64,000 nt of DNA, from contig CP136066.1 in NCBI GenBank assembly GCA_032622095.1, positions 173,849,164-173,913,163 on the forward strand, in the 5' to 3' direction. The notes beneath the pieces were generated by a model. The model was given only the letters and a program-made list of their open reading frames with translations. It ran no database searches and was not told where the DNA came from. This stretch comes from Siphonodentalium dalli. Taxonomy: Eukaryota > Mollusca > Scaphopoda > Gadilida > Siphonodentaliidae. Numbering within the stretch: the stretch's first letter is position 1; the number at the start of each line of letters is the position of its first letter. A program made the position numbers and the translations under genes. Positions 11,498 through 23,999 of this stretch are shown in pieces.

Positions 11498-11917
11498 CCC
11501 TTTGATGACTGGGAGCATTAAAGATCATGTGCAAGGGCATTCTCTGATATATGTGAGTCTCCCATAGGGAGCCCCGCATTTATAAGAGAATGTACTGGCT
11601 TACATGGTCAAGGTATATATTGTTAGGCCAATGTATTCTCTTATATATGTGAGGCTCCCTACTCTCAGGCCCCTAATAATCATGATGGCCTAATAATAGT
11701 GATGGGTGGGGATTTAGGATGAAAGTAATAATAGTAATGGTAATTTCGCTCCATGTCTCAATGCCAAATAATAGTGATTGTTGGGAATTTTCTCCAAAAT
11801 TAATAATCATGCTGACACTATTATTAGGCACCTGAGAGTATGGGAGATTGCATATATAAGATAATACATTGGCACAGGGTTTTCGGAAAATTTCAGGAAG
11901 CTCCTATCATCGAATGG
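11498..11917. mobile_element. TTAA-flanked MITE with a nested insertion
   Basis: TTAA at 11,494-11,497 and 11,918-11,921 flanks a copy of the same family as 9,779-10,036 (left end CCCTTTGATGACTGGGAGC). It is interrupted at 11,661 by a second small inverted-repeat element. Confidence 0.6.
11662..11838. mobile_element. TA-flanked MITE nested in the TTAA MITE
   Basis: Inverted termini CTCTCAGGCCCCTAATAAT and the matching right end CCTGAGAG are flanked by TA on both sides (11,660-11,661 and 11,839-11,840). TA duplication is typical of the Tc1/mariner superfamily. Its removal restores the host hairpin's CCCTATGGGAG context. Confidence 0.6.
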
Positions 11918-12373
11918 TTAATTTTATGAACTTTTATAGATTAGATGGACTCTCGGATACGGACATTGTCAGACCCCAAATGAACCATGTCCGACGTGTT
12001 TTGATAATCACCGGACATAATGTCAGACGCCGAAATTTAGTCATTGATCAACATAAATGTAGTTAATTGAAGGTAAAAATGGGACTAGTTTGAAACTAGT
12101 GATTATGTTATATAAATGTTCATTCAAATTGTTGACCCGAAATGCGATGATTGAAGTCTGTAATAATTGCAACTGCAATAAACGGACCGATGTGATTTGC
12201 CTGATCATGAATGAGTAGCAGCTTTTTATTATCAAACAGGTGTAACACATGTATATAAAGATCGCAATAAAGGGGTTGGGATAAAATCTAAACTAGGTGT
12301 TTATCCAGGTTTATCTGAATATTAAAAGTCAAGGAAAAGATCTGAAATTATGTTACTTCTCAAATAAGTCATA

Positions 12374-12443
12374 AGGCCTAAAAAAAAAATACCTTTGTTT
12401 CCCCTAACGGAGCTGAAAAATATAGGTGCGGGTGGGCGGGATA

Positions 12444-12474
<31 letters not shown>

Positions 12475-14668
12475 GCCCGAAAGTTCTCACTTTCCCATGA
12501 ATATATACATGTCAGGTGTGATTTCAATGCTGGAAGCTTCATTATGATATTGGAAGGAGATCAGCAAGACACAAGACATAAAATAGAATAGCATAGTATT
12601 TATTTGTATTTAAAATCACAAAGTACAATAAAAAGTAAATATTCAATACCAATTCAATCAAAAATATCCTATACCAACATATGCTACCATTTTCACTTTA
12701 AAAGTGTTTAAAATATCGCCAACAAAACACTCATTTTCAACGTTAAACGTTTCCTTTGAATCCAAGTCCAAACTACTGTATTTAACGACAACGTTGTCCG
12801 TAAAACTCATATGGTGTTCTTGAAACACGTGTAAAAACTTCTTAGCATGTGAAACTACGGTAAATTTGTTTACCGCGTCCATGAGAGAACTTTTAGATAC
12901 TTTAGCCCTAACACACTGCTGCTAACCATGATTTGTGACGCCATGACATAGGTGAATATTCCTGTTTTGATGGAAGTTTTAGTGATTTTTAGTGATTTTA
13001 GCCGATTGTCAAATAGAGCTATGCGCCGATTATTTGAGATCACAATCGGCCGATTCAGGTGCCGATTCCTATTATTGTAATAATTATACCAGAATATGTT
13101 ATATGTGTTATATAATACTTAGAATTAGAAGCAAGCAACAACCGTAGTAATATGCCAGTACAAAGTATATATACATGAGTATACGTTTGGGTAAGTATAG
13201 GTAGGTATGGGCGGACTTGTGATCGAATACAGGCACATGCATGTCTTGCAGAGGCTGTGGTACGGGGCCTCGGTGTATTTATGTAATGTATTGTATCGAC
13301 GATGCAATGCATTAACTTTCCCATGTATTCCAGGCTATTCCACAACAAATAGTTTGAAAGTTTGATGTAGCCACGTGCATGACGACATATCCACGGCCCG
13401 TTTTTGATAACAATTCATCAAACGGCATTTTCCTTTGACCCCAATTCAAAGACATCACATCAAAGCAAATGAGCCGACTGAACTAGTTGCAAGTTACACC
13501 ATGTTCACGTCAATTTCGCAGACATGCACGATTTGATTGTCGATTTCGGCATGGTCATCAAAATAATCATTGGTGGTGACCTATACGTGACGTCACATGA
13601 GGCTGACTGGATGGAATGACATTGTCTTCGACTATTTAAAGTTAATCATTAATGGAAAGTTGTGTTGGGTGAAAGACTTTCAAAAGATTATTACAGATAG
13701 TAAAATTAATAAATAAATTTCTTTAATATCTGACTATTAATGCTTGTACAGTTTTTATTCCTGCGTCCTGACAACTGATCAGTACACATGTTATAATATG
13801 CTCAATTTAATTGAACAAGCAGTGAAGTCAGCTGCGCAATTAAATGTCACGTGACATGCACTTTCGGTTTCTACAGTTTATCCCTGTTTTACGCTGTGTG
13901 TACTATATAGATAGATTTGTTGTGCTGGTATGCATACATTTTGATTTTTGATAGTCTGACATACATAAATAAAAATGTCTACATGTTGATAACGAACAAT
14001 AAAGTTACGTATCGGCCTACATGAGTCCCATGAGATGTAATTTGTGTACATCATCATATAATTTATGATTACGCGCAATCACGGCGTCATCATCGAAGCC
14101 TGGCTCTAACCCAAAGTGTCACGTGCTTCCCTGCGATCCCCACTGTAATATATTGTTCAAACATAGACCCAGGTACGGCCGGTGTATTGAAGAGGAGATG
14201 GCTGTATATCAAGTTTATGTTTGGTAAATCACTTTCCCCATGTTTACTGGTCATTTATTCAACAAAACATCGTCATATTTAAAACAGTTTATTGAAGAAA
14301 AACAAGCACCTGATTTCTATTTAGACAATCGGAAATGCCGATGTTGAAACCCGACTCCCCGAGTACCGATTGTCATCCGATGGGCCACAATCGGCCGGTT
14401 CCGATTGTCGGCTCATCATGCACTAGAAGATTTAAACGAAAACGATGTATTTTTTATTTTCCGTGGGCGCCGCCATTTTACGAAATGCGTCCGGACGTCG
14501 AGTCATTAGAAACGGGACTATTATAAAGCGACGAACTGAGACAAACAGCGTCGGCAGCTATTTTATTTTATTTTCGAAAAAATAAAAATAAAAAAATTGT
14601 TTTGGTGCGGAAGGTTTTAATAGGTGCGGGCGGGTTAGGGGAAACAAAGGTATTTTTTTTTTAGGCCT
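12374..14668. mobile_element. 2.3-kb element with perfect 35-bp terminal inverted repeats
   Basis: Positions 12,374-12,408 and 14,634-14,668 are exact reverse complements (starts AGGCCTA, then ten A, contains CTTTGTTTCCCC). Just inside both ends is GGTGCGGGYGGG in the same orientation, plus long T or A tracts. Short ORFs inside (such as 12,658-12,882 minus, 74 codons) do not resemble a transposase. No target duplication is obvious. It is an unclassified non-autonomous DNA transposon, lying upstream of the Lys-rich gene. Confidence 0.7.
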
Positions 14669-14669
14669 A

Positions 14670-16170
14670 ATGATAAATGTACTCGCAAAATTACCGATGT
14701 ACTCAAATAATGTTCCCTCCCCCGATTACAAAGATAATGTACTGGTATCGATTCTTGTAGAAGAGGATTGAAGATGGTACAGATTGTGCTGTCAATTGAC
14801 TCAAAGCCAGGCCACTTCCTGGTTGATGGTGTATTGGGGAACTAAATTTGTTAACTATGGCATGTGAAGCTATCTGCATTGATTCAGAATGCCACATCGA
14901 TGGCAGAACCACTTTTACATTACTGTTTCTAGTTCAAATTCGCCAGTGCAGAAGTCCTTTTGAACATGACCGGTGATACCATACATTCCACTAGTCACAG
15001 CAAACTCCTTTTCTTCCCCCAAGTGACTCCAATCTTGCAGAACCCACAAGCCAAGAGTATACAGATATATTCTTCCTTGGGCCCAGGTTTTGTTCAATCC
15101 CTGTGATGAGTAATGTTAGTACCGGTACGAGTATGAGTATTAAGTAATGCTGATCTTTTCCGTTGGATGTATGGCTGCGGTGTTTGCATACATGATATTG
15201 CCTCATCTCATGAATAGTCAGATAAGAACTACTGACTACTGGCATATAAGCCAATAAAATATTCACTAAAATTAGTCACGCAACATTTTGATTCAAACAT
15301 CGCATAGCCTACAATATCAATGACATAAAAATACATGCATACTGTACTTTTGTTGTTATATAAATGCTAATAGGTACAATGACACAGCTGTCATAATTTG
15401 CTATAACAATATTAAGCAATGGCACAGCCATTTGCTGAAGCAAACTGGGCCACAGCAAAGGGTTGCTGCAGCAGATTTCTGAAGCGAAACAATCTGATTT
15501 GAGAGGGCCGATGACAGGGAACTTTCCAATTTTCTAAGAAAAGAAAAAATAATATAAATTATTAAAACCAAAAAAAATTTAAACAAAAACATCATGATGC
15601 ATGGCATGACATTCATTATCTGTTTACATATTGTCATTGGCTTTATAGTTTACAGAAAACATTATTTACGATACTGAATTTGAAATAAAAGACTATCGAT
15701 TTCAAAGCGTATGTTTAACAGTTTTAGTATACATTGTCTCAAAATTCAATGGAAATGTCATGGCAATACACGAATCACGTTTCTATTTTTCGATGTATGC
15801 ACACTTTATGTTTTGGAATGCACTTCTTATCACAATTCCTGCACCTTTCGAGTAATTCAGAATCCTTCTTCGTACAAATATAGAAACCACGCGCCTCAGC
15901 GCTGTCTTTTGTGTTTGGTTTTCTGCAATTCTAATGTTTTCGCAGACACCGGCGTCAAAAACATGTGGTCGCCATTTTATCAAGGCGAGCATCCGATCCG
16001 GGACCCTCGGAGACAACAGAACTATTGACCAGAGAAGGAGAGAATAAGCTAACATTTAGTATAATTCGGGCATATTATGTGTATTCGGTAGATAAGTAAT
16101 GTATGCTTATTCTAAATAGGCCATTTAAGACTGCATGTCTTGATAAAATTATTTTCATTTATCGACCTCC
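14670..16170. other. No gene recognised
   Basis: Short ORFs occur in all frames but none looks like a known protein, and splice-site pairs with consistent phase were not found. Treated as intergenic sequence. Confidence 0.5.
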
Positions 16171-16177
16171 GTACACG

Positions 16178-16410
16178 TTGAGCTTGATTGATCGAACAGC
16201 ACAAACAAGCATCAAATTTATGCCGCATGTAATGCGCGATAACTCTATTTTCTGACTGCGTATATATATGAATGTTAGACAGGTTGAGCAAATTTGTAAT
16301 ACTGACTTGTAATTTGTTACAATAATTATACAATAACATGATTTTCGAGGGCCGTTGTCCTCCATTGGTGATTAGCAGCAATGGGAGTCCATTACTGGCC
16401 TTAGAGTCTG
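16178..16410 (+). repeat. Dispersed repeat, left copy of a 10.2-kb-apart pair
   Basis: About 230 bp including TGAGCTTGATTGATCGAACA and GTAATGCGCGATAACTCTAT recurs in the same orientation at about 26,393-26,625. The two copies bracket the 6.1-kb foldback. From 16,395 to 17,330 a separate degenerate direct repeat occurs (motifs GGTCGCGC and TACTTTCAGAGTYTAC, two to three copies). Confidence 0.75.
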
Positions 16411-17854
16411 AGTCGGATTCCTTGTGTCGAAAAAAATGGTCGCGCGTTTTCGGAATGTTAAAAGCGATATGAGAACAGTTTCTATACCACCAGTGTGTCT
16501 ATTTTCAGAATCTACCTGTTTCCAGCTTGATATTTTAGTGGAAACAGGTTTATGTGAGGCTTTTGTTTGTGTACCCCTCTATTTTTTCCCCGTCCACCTG
16601 GTAATAAAAACATGCTATTACGCATAGCAAGTTCGGTAAGTGGCCTTCTTTGTTCTTAGAAATCGAAAAACATGGAGAGATCTTGCCACAAATTACTTAA
16701 TTACATATCTTAATGTGGAATGTTATCATAAAATCATCAGATGAATTGTATTTATGACTGCATTTTCAATTTTCTTTCCCACATATTAAGGTATTGTATA
16801 CTATATAGTATTCTTAAAATCAGCTACACCACACATAGACGAACATGAGCAATCTACAAGGATATCGTGATCATATGCCACAGACAAAACTTCGATACAT
16901 CGATTTTTGGTAAAGATATCGCAGAAAAGCTAACCCTACCCCCACCCTCGCTGATTTCACAAGTCAGATTCCTTTGGTCGAAAACAACGGTCGCGCAATT
17001 TCAGATTGTCTAAAACGACATGCGAACGGTTTATTTATCAATATAGCGTGTCTACTTTCAGAGTTTACCTGTGTCCAGTTGAAATTTAATTGGAAAAAAA
17101 GTGTTTTTGGACTGTTTTAAGAATTTAAAGAGCGTTTGCTTATTATACAAATATTAATCCTCATAACTAACCTTCTGGTGGATGTGCGAGTTGAAATTAT
17201 GGCGGTCTACTTTCAGAGTCTACTTGTTTCCAGTCTGACATTTTAGTGGAAACAAATTGTTTGGACGATTTTAAAAATGTAAAGAGCGTTTCCTAATTAT
17301 ACAGATATTAACTAACACGATTAGCTTTTTCATGAATTGTGCGAGTTAAAATTATGCACATATGTCAAGTATAACTCTGAAATGTATTTTTGAGAATGGT
17401 GTCGTCAGATAAGTCTCCGCGGGTAGTGTACTACAGTTGCGAACAAAACTAACGTTGGACCCTATAGAGAGTTTGACAATAATTACTCAAATGTTTACTG
17501 TGGTGAAACTTAATGGCTATCATATATGCATGGCTCTTATATGTAATATATCGTAACTACATGTGATTTTACCAAATTAACTTGCAATATAGGCAGGACA
17601 CCAGGGTAAAATAGTTGATAAAAATGTGGTTCACATCAATCATATACATCACAATCATGATAATGTCCACTATTCTACAAATGTAATGTTTATCATGACT
17701 AAAGTTTCAGGATGTCGTTGTAAAATTGATTGATGTTGTTTTTTCATCAATTGACAAAATCAATGTTTATTGCCAGGACGAAGTACCGCATAATACGGAG
17801 TTGTGTGCTAACAATTCTGCGAGTCATATTTATGTAAGTGTCAGTCAAAACTTT

Positions 17855-20800
17855 TAGGACATGGGAATATTTTTTTTATTTCGTGGCCACGAAATACTAA
17901 TTCGTGGCCACGAAATAACTTATTCGTAACTAATTGTGATATACGATCATCAGTCCCATTGTTGTAATGGAAGCGGATAGAGATGATCTGGTTGTAGTTG
18001 TCCACCATCTTGTCATGAGCCACGGCGATTTGAGATAAAGGGTGTTGTAGAGTGGCCCGTAAAACAAATTAAGTAATCACCCCTTTCACCAACCCGACCC
18101 AAAGTTGCCGCCGTACTGGGGTGGGTCACATAGGGCACCCACAACATTCAGTATATCTTGGGGCCACCCTACAGCACCAATTATACCACATCAAACGGTT
18201 AATGGGCCGAGAAATTGTATAGGTTCCATTTTGGATAAGGGATGGTGAAAGCGGGTGAATATTTAGTTTGTCTCATCATGGGGGTCACCCTACAACACAC
18301 TAGTCCAGGAGATATTGGTCGACCTCTTCACCCCCTCCCCCAGGACTTAACTTCACCCCACTAATTTTCTTCCTTAAGGTCTCCTCTAATTTTTTTCACT
18401 TGTTAACAAGAAAAAAAAGTGGCCGCAGAGACTCCAGACAAGATGGCGTCCATCATGGCGGCCATTTTGATCGCCATTATAGTAAAGATGATAGCACATG
18501 CGGTCTTGTTTTCCGCTCGATTCGTTATGCTAATATACAACCCTTACAAATTAGCCAAAAATCCGACCCCAGAATCCAATATGGCGGCCAAGATGGCCGC
18601 CGAAATGTGAAAATATGCTATTTTTCTGACATGTTACCACCTTTCGTTTGTCTCTGTGGGAAAATGTTAGAATTTTTGCGCCATGTTATACATTTATCAT
18701 ATAGAGGAGTCATTGGCGAATACATGGGGACCATAATATGCATTCATTGCCGGATATTTTTGTCCGATATCACGTTTTCCCAAATGCCGGTATCATAGGT
18801 CAAAGCCGAATCTCCGTTAATAACGCGATGTTATGTTTCGAATCAATGAATGTTATTGCTATTATAACAACACCCATCCATATATATTTGCAGGAGATAC
18901 TCGAGCTAGGATTCCTCTTATACCTGAGTTGAGGAATATTTACCCAAATCCAAGATGGCGGCCAAAATGGCCACCAGAAATAAAAAATCTCCGAAAATCG
19001 CTGATTTTAACATCAGTGAGCATTATTGTCATGACAACTCCACACCTGCTTACTATTGTAAGTTGGGAACACTTAGGCGAAGAACTTTCCTTGTACCATA
19101 TCCAAATAAAAGTCCCCCAATATCCAAAATGGCGCCCACAATGGCGGACAGATTTTGAAAAATCACCGAAATTCCCTCATATTCACATCATTGGGCATTA
19201 TTGTCGAGACAACTCCATCCATGCGTACAGTTGAGTTGGAAATACTGAGGTGAAGTAATTACCTTACATCTCATGCAAGAAATGGTTTTCCAAATAGAAG
19301 ATGGCGGCCAAAATGGCGACCGAAATTTGAAAACAAGTCTACATTACTTTACTTTCTTAGGATGGGCGTTATTGTTTCGCGATTTCTACCCACCATTACA
19401 TGTTGATATGTATGAATTATTCATTAGGGTTTGGCAAGTGATACTCACAGTCAATATGGCGGCCAACTGGCGGGCAGAAATTGAAAAGAAGCCGATATTA
19501 TCACATACTAATTTCAACTTTTTGTCATAATATTGATTTGTATAAACGAAACGGTACATAATATAAGCCATATATTAGTTCCAATGTAAGTCGTAGCCTT
19601 TTGGAAGGATGAAACCCCACAATCGCAATGTGGCTTTTCAAAATCCATTCTCCACTAAGGGCTCATACTGGCCGTAACCGTATATAGGTGCGCCGAATAG
19701 TCATATTATGACTTCCAAGAATCAAAACAAGAGTACCTGAGCTTATTCTGAATTGCCACATTCAGCATTATCTAGACTAGTTTCCGTCTCTTCGTCAGAT
19801 TAATCTATCTCACTCACAACAACAGTTCACTACTCTTCTTTGTAGGAGTGTGCCACTAATCGGAATGTTTCAAACAATACATATGCCGGTGTCCAGCTCA
19901 CGTGTTGGTTTCGAAAGCTTGGAATTTTTAGCGAGCTTCATTCGTGGTATAGCTTATGGTATAATTCAGATGCTACATATGGGGTATATGCGTCATCTTT
20001 TGCGATACACTATACAGGTATTCGGTCGATGCGTATACTAGCTTTCAGAGGGACCTATCTATCTGCGTATTGTCAGCTTTGGTGACCTAATGGGGTTAAC
20101 AACGTGTACACCTGGTGATCTTCCCAAAGAGCCACTTCTCAATATATGGTTCATCAATTCACATACTCATCTAATGCACTGACGTACCCGGACAACTTCT
20201 GTATATGGCTTCGAATGTTGAAAGCCCGATATTTGACTGATGCATTTCTGCTAAGGCGTAGAAGACCATAATGCATAATATACCCAAACTCCTTGAACAT
20301 GATCATAAGAACAAGCTTGTTGGCGTCCAGCAATCGTCTCACCGAACAGATCCAAGCAGATGATAACAATACACACGGTGCTAGTTTGTGGGTATGTGTC
20401 ATGATAGTGGAAATGAAATTGGACCATGACTGCACCGCCCCTTATTTTGTTATGTTTTAGATTCAGACAGGATCTCATGTGTGGCTTTGCTTTCCTTGTA
20501 TGCTAAGATTGTATGTCCCCATCCGTTTGGAAGCCGTTCTTAAACAACTGGATCAGGAGTATGCCATTGGCTACTGCTGTATAAGCCCCACCAAGACTGG
20601 GGTGTAGTCTTAAAGGCGATACCTTTGATAGTTGGTTGATATGTCATACTCACGCTGGGTGGTATGGTTCAAGAAAGTACAAATGCCATCAACAAAAGGG
20701 TGAAATGTTCAACGCGAAGAACATCCAGAGGAATGTTACGTTGATGAGCTCTTGCATTCAGTTCAACAAACGTTGGTACACCAAGTGATTTCTTGGTAAC

Positions 20801-23800
20801 ATCACCAATGCGACCATTTTCCTGCATGATCAGGAGTATGCCATTGGCTACTGCTGTATTCTAAAGTTATATATTCTAAAGTTATATATATAAAGCTATA
20901 TGATCATAAAGGTCGCGTTCCCCAACGGCCACAGCCATTGCCATCGAGACTGTAAATTGTTCTTTAAATACATAGTGAAATAAATGCACCACAGTTCCTG
21001 ACATTTTCTTGAATAATACCGCCCACATACTGACACTAACCCCGAGAGAGGATAACAAAACACGCATACATTCATGCTATAAAGACATTATCCTTTAGTC
21101 CATCCGACTGTTATGAGGGAGGCTAGCATATTATTATCCAGACAAAAGTGTACGTAGTTGAATCAGAAAGGCTTCGAAACGGATGTGGAAATACAATCTT
21201 ACCACACCAAATAAAACCGACACGCACGACATTCGATATCTTAAACATGCACCAGGTGTAGGGGTGGTGTATACAGTGGCCCATTTCATTCCCACTATCA
21301 TGGCGCATGTCCACAAACTAGCACCGCGAGCATTGTATTCTCCGCTGGGAGATATTCGACGAGACAAATGCGGGGCGTCACACAGTTTGCTTCGGATAAT
21401 GGTCAAGAAGTGTGGGTAGTCTGTACACTAGGGTCTTCTCCTTAGCAGATAGACATCTGTCCAAGGGAATGAGACAGCTAGCAACCTTCGAAACACTGTC
21501 GAAGTTGTCCACATATGCCAATGCGTTCGCTGAGTTTGTGAGTTGACGAACCATCTATTGAGAAGTGACTAGCTAACTGGTTCGCCAGGTGTACATGTCG
21601 TTATCCCATGGGGTATGAGACACATACATAGAGATGACCTTCTGTAAGCTAAACACCGGAAAATGAATTGTTTGAAACGTTATGATTAGAGGGACCCTAC
21701 TCCCAAGAAGTGGTGAATACTTTGTCGGTGTGAGCGACCTAGATTTTTCAGACAAAGAAATGGAAGCTGGTCCAGATAATTATGGACGTGACGTGGCATA
21801 TCAGAATATGTTATCATGTAATTGTTCTGATATAACTATTCGGCGCACCTACGCTTACGGCCATTATCGGCGCTAAGTGGAGACTGGATTTCGAAATGCC
21901 ACATCGCGATATTAATTGTGGTGTTTCATCTTTCCAGAAGGATACGAGCTATGTTATGCGTTTTGATACCTTTAAGTTGAACTAGTAGATGGTTTATGTA
22001 CAGTTTCGTCCATACATACCGATATTATGACAAAAAGTTGAAATTAATATGTGAAAATATCGATTTCTTTTCAATTTCTAGCCGCCAATTTAGCAGCGAT
22101 CTTGGCTGTGAGTATCAATTGCCAAACCCTAATGAATACTTCATGTCACTATTCCATATCAACATGTAATGGTGGATAGAAATCGCGAAACAATAACGCC
22201 CATCGTAAGAAAGTAAAGTAATGTAGACTTGTTTTAAAATTTCGGTCGCCATTTTGGCCGCCATCTTCGATTTGGAAAACAATTTCTTGCATGAGATGTA
22301 ATGTAATTACTTCACCTCAGTATTTACAACTCAATTGTAAGCATGGGTGGAGTTGTCTCGACAATAATGCCCAATGATGTGAATATGAGGGAATTTCGGT
22401 GATTTTTAAAAATCTGTCCGCCATTGTGGGCGCCATTTTGGATTTGGGGGACTTTTATTTGGATATGGTACAAGGAAAGTTATTAGCCTAAGTGTTCCCA
22501 ACTTACAATAGTAAGCAGGTGTGGAGTTGTCATGACAATAATGCTCACTGATGTTAAAATCAGCGATTTTCTGCGAATTTTTATTTCTGGTGGCCATTTT
22601 GGCCGCCATCTTGGATTTGGGTAAATATTCCTCAACTCAGGTATAAGAGGAATCCTAGCTCGAGTATCTCCTGCAAATATATATGCATGGGTGTTGTTAT
22701 AATAGCAATAACATTCATTGATTCGAAACATAACATCGCGTTATTAACGGAGATTCGGCTTTGGCCTATGATACCGGCATTTGGGAAAACGTGATATCGG
22801 ACAAAAATATCCCGCAACGAATGCATATTATGGTCCCCATGCATTCGCCAATGATTCCTCTATATGACAAATGTATAACATGACGCAAAAAATCTAACAT
22901 TTTCCCACAGAGACAAACGAAATGTGGTAACTTGTCAGAAAAATAGCATATTTTCACATTTCGGCGGCCATCTTGGCCGCCATATTGGATTCTGGTGTCG
23001 GATTTTTGGCTAATTTGTAAGGATTATATATTAGCATAACGAATCGAGCGGAAAACAAGACCGCATGTGCTATCATCTTTACTATAATGGCGATCAAAGA
23101 GACCTGGTGCATTTAAAAAAAATGGCCGCCATGATGGACGCCATCTTGTCTGGAGTCTCTGCGGCCACTTTTTTTTCTTGTTAACAAGTGAAAAAAATTA
23201 GAGGAGACCTTAAGGAAGAAAATTAGTGGGGTGAATTAAGTCCTGGGGGGGTGCAGAGGACGACCAATATCTCATGGACTACACTGTATATTCGACCTAA
23301 AATGGGGGGGGGGGCAATTGCATGGTACCATATATGGACCCCTCTGATCAGTTATCATTTTCGCTCGAATGGGCTGAAGGTGTGAAAATTTAGCTTGTTT
23401 TGCGAGACACCGTATACAACACCCTTTATTTGAGGTGATCTATATCGGTCAAGTGACCGAGAAATAATGTGTATACCCTATTTGACCCCTTCTGAGCGAC
23501 GACCATTTTGGATCGGTATGGTTGAAAGGGGTGATTATTTATAAGTTTGTTTTGGCCCCACCCTATAAAACCCCTCATTTGACTTAAATCGGCCAATATG
23601 CCGAGTGAAATGTCATTCCCATTCAATGCATTGTGTTAAAAACTAAGGAATATTCAGTTTGTCTTGGAGCCACCTGACCCGTGTTTCCCCGTTCTCTCTG
23701 GGCTAGTTTATATCGGACCTCCATATCCCCATAGAGCCCGGGTCCCACGCCATAGGGGGTTTATAGTAGCTTCTCTGCGATCGTAAACATTGTTTATAAA

Positions 23801-23968
23801 ACATCACCAAGTGTAACCATACCATAAAGGTATCTGGATATATGCAAATCTCAATCAGTTATAATTCGCCACGAATTAGCATTTCGTTGCCACGAATTAG
23901 TAATTTCGTGACCACGAATTAGTATTTCGTGGCCACGAAATAAAAAAATAAAAAATTCCCACGTCCTA
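17855..23968. mobile_element. 6.1-kb foldback element (long imperfect palindrome)
   Basis: Termini TAGGACATGGGAAT (17,855) and the complementary ATTCCCACGTCCTA (ending 23,968) are inverted repeats. Just inside each end are tandem copies of TTCGTGGCCACGAA: two on the left at about 17,880-17,923, and about four partly decayed on the right at about 23,870-23,940. The arms stay alignable far inward, from 18,370-19,560 against 22,000-23,210, then with more divergence to a centre near 20,900. No credible protein is encoded; ORFs in the two arms are mirror images of repeat sequence. The arms contain many AAGATGGCGGCC motifs. Class unknown; no clear target duplication. Confidence 0.8.
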
Positions 23969-23999
23969 AACCAGCCACCGTAGCTTGTGTCATTCTGTT

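Noticed and set aside
18400-22957. Several 60-130-codon ORFs in the 6.1-kb foldback
   Set aside because: They appear as mirrored pairs in both arms, lack conserved motifs, and overlap AAGATGGCGGCC repeats.
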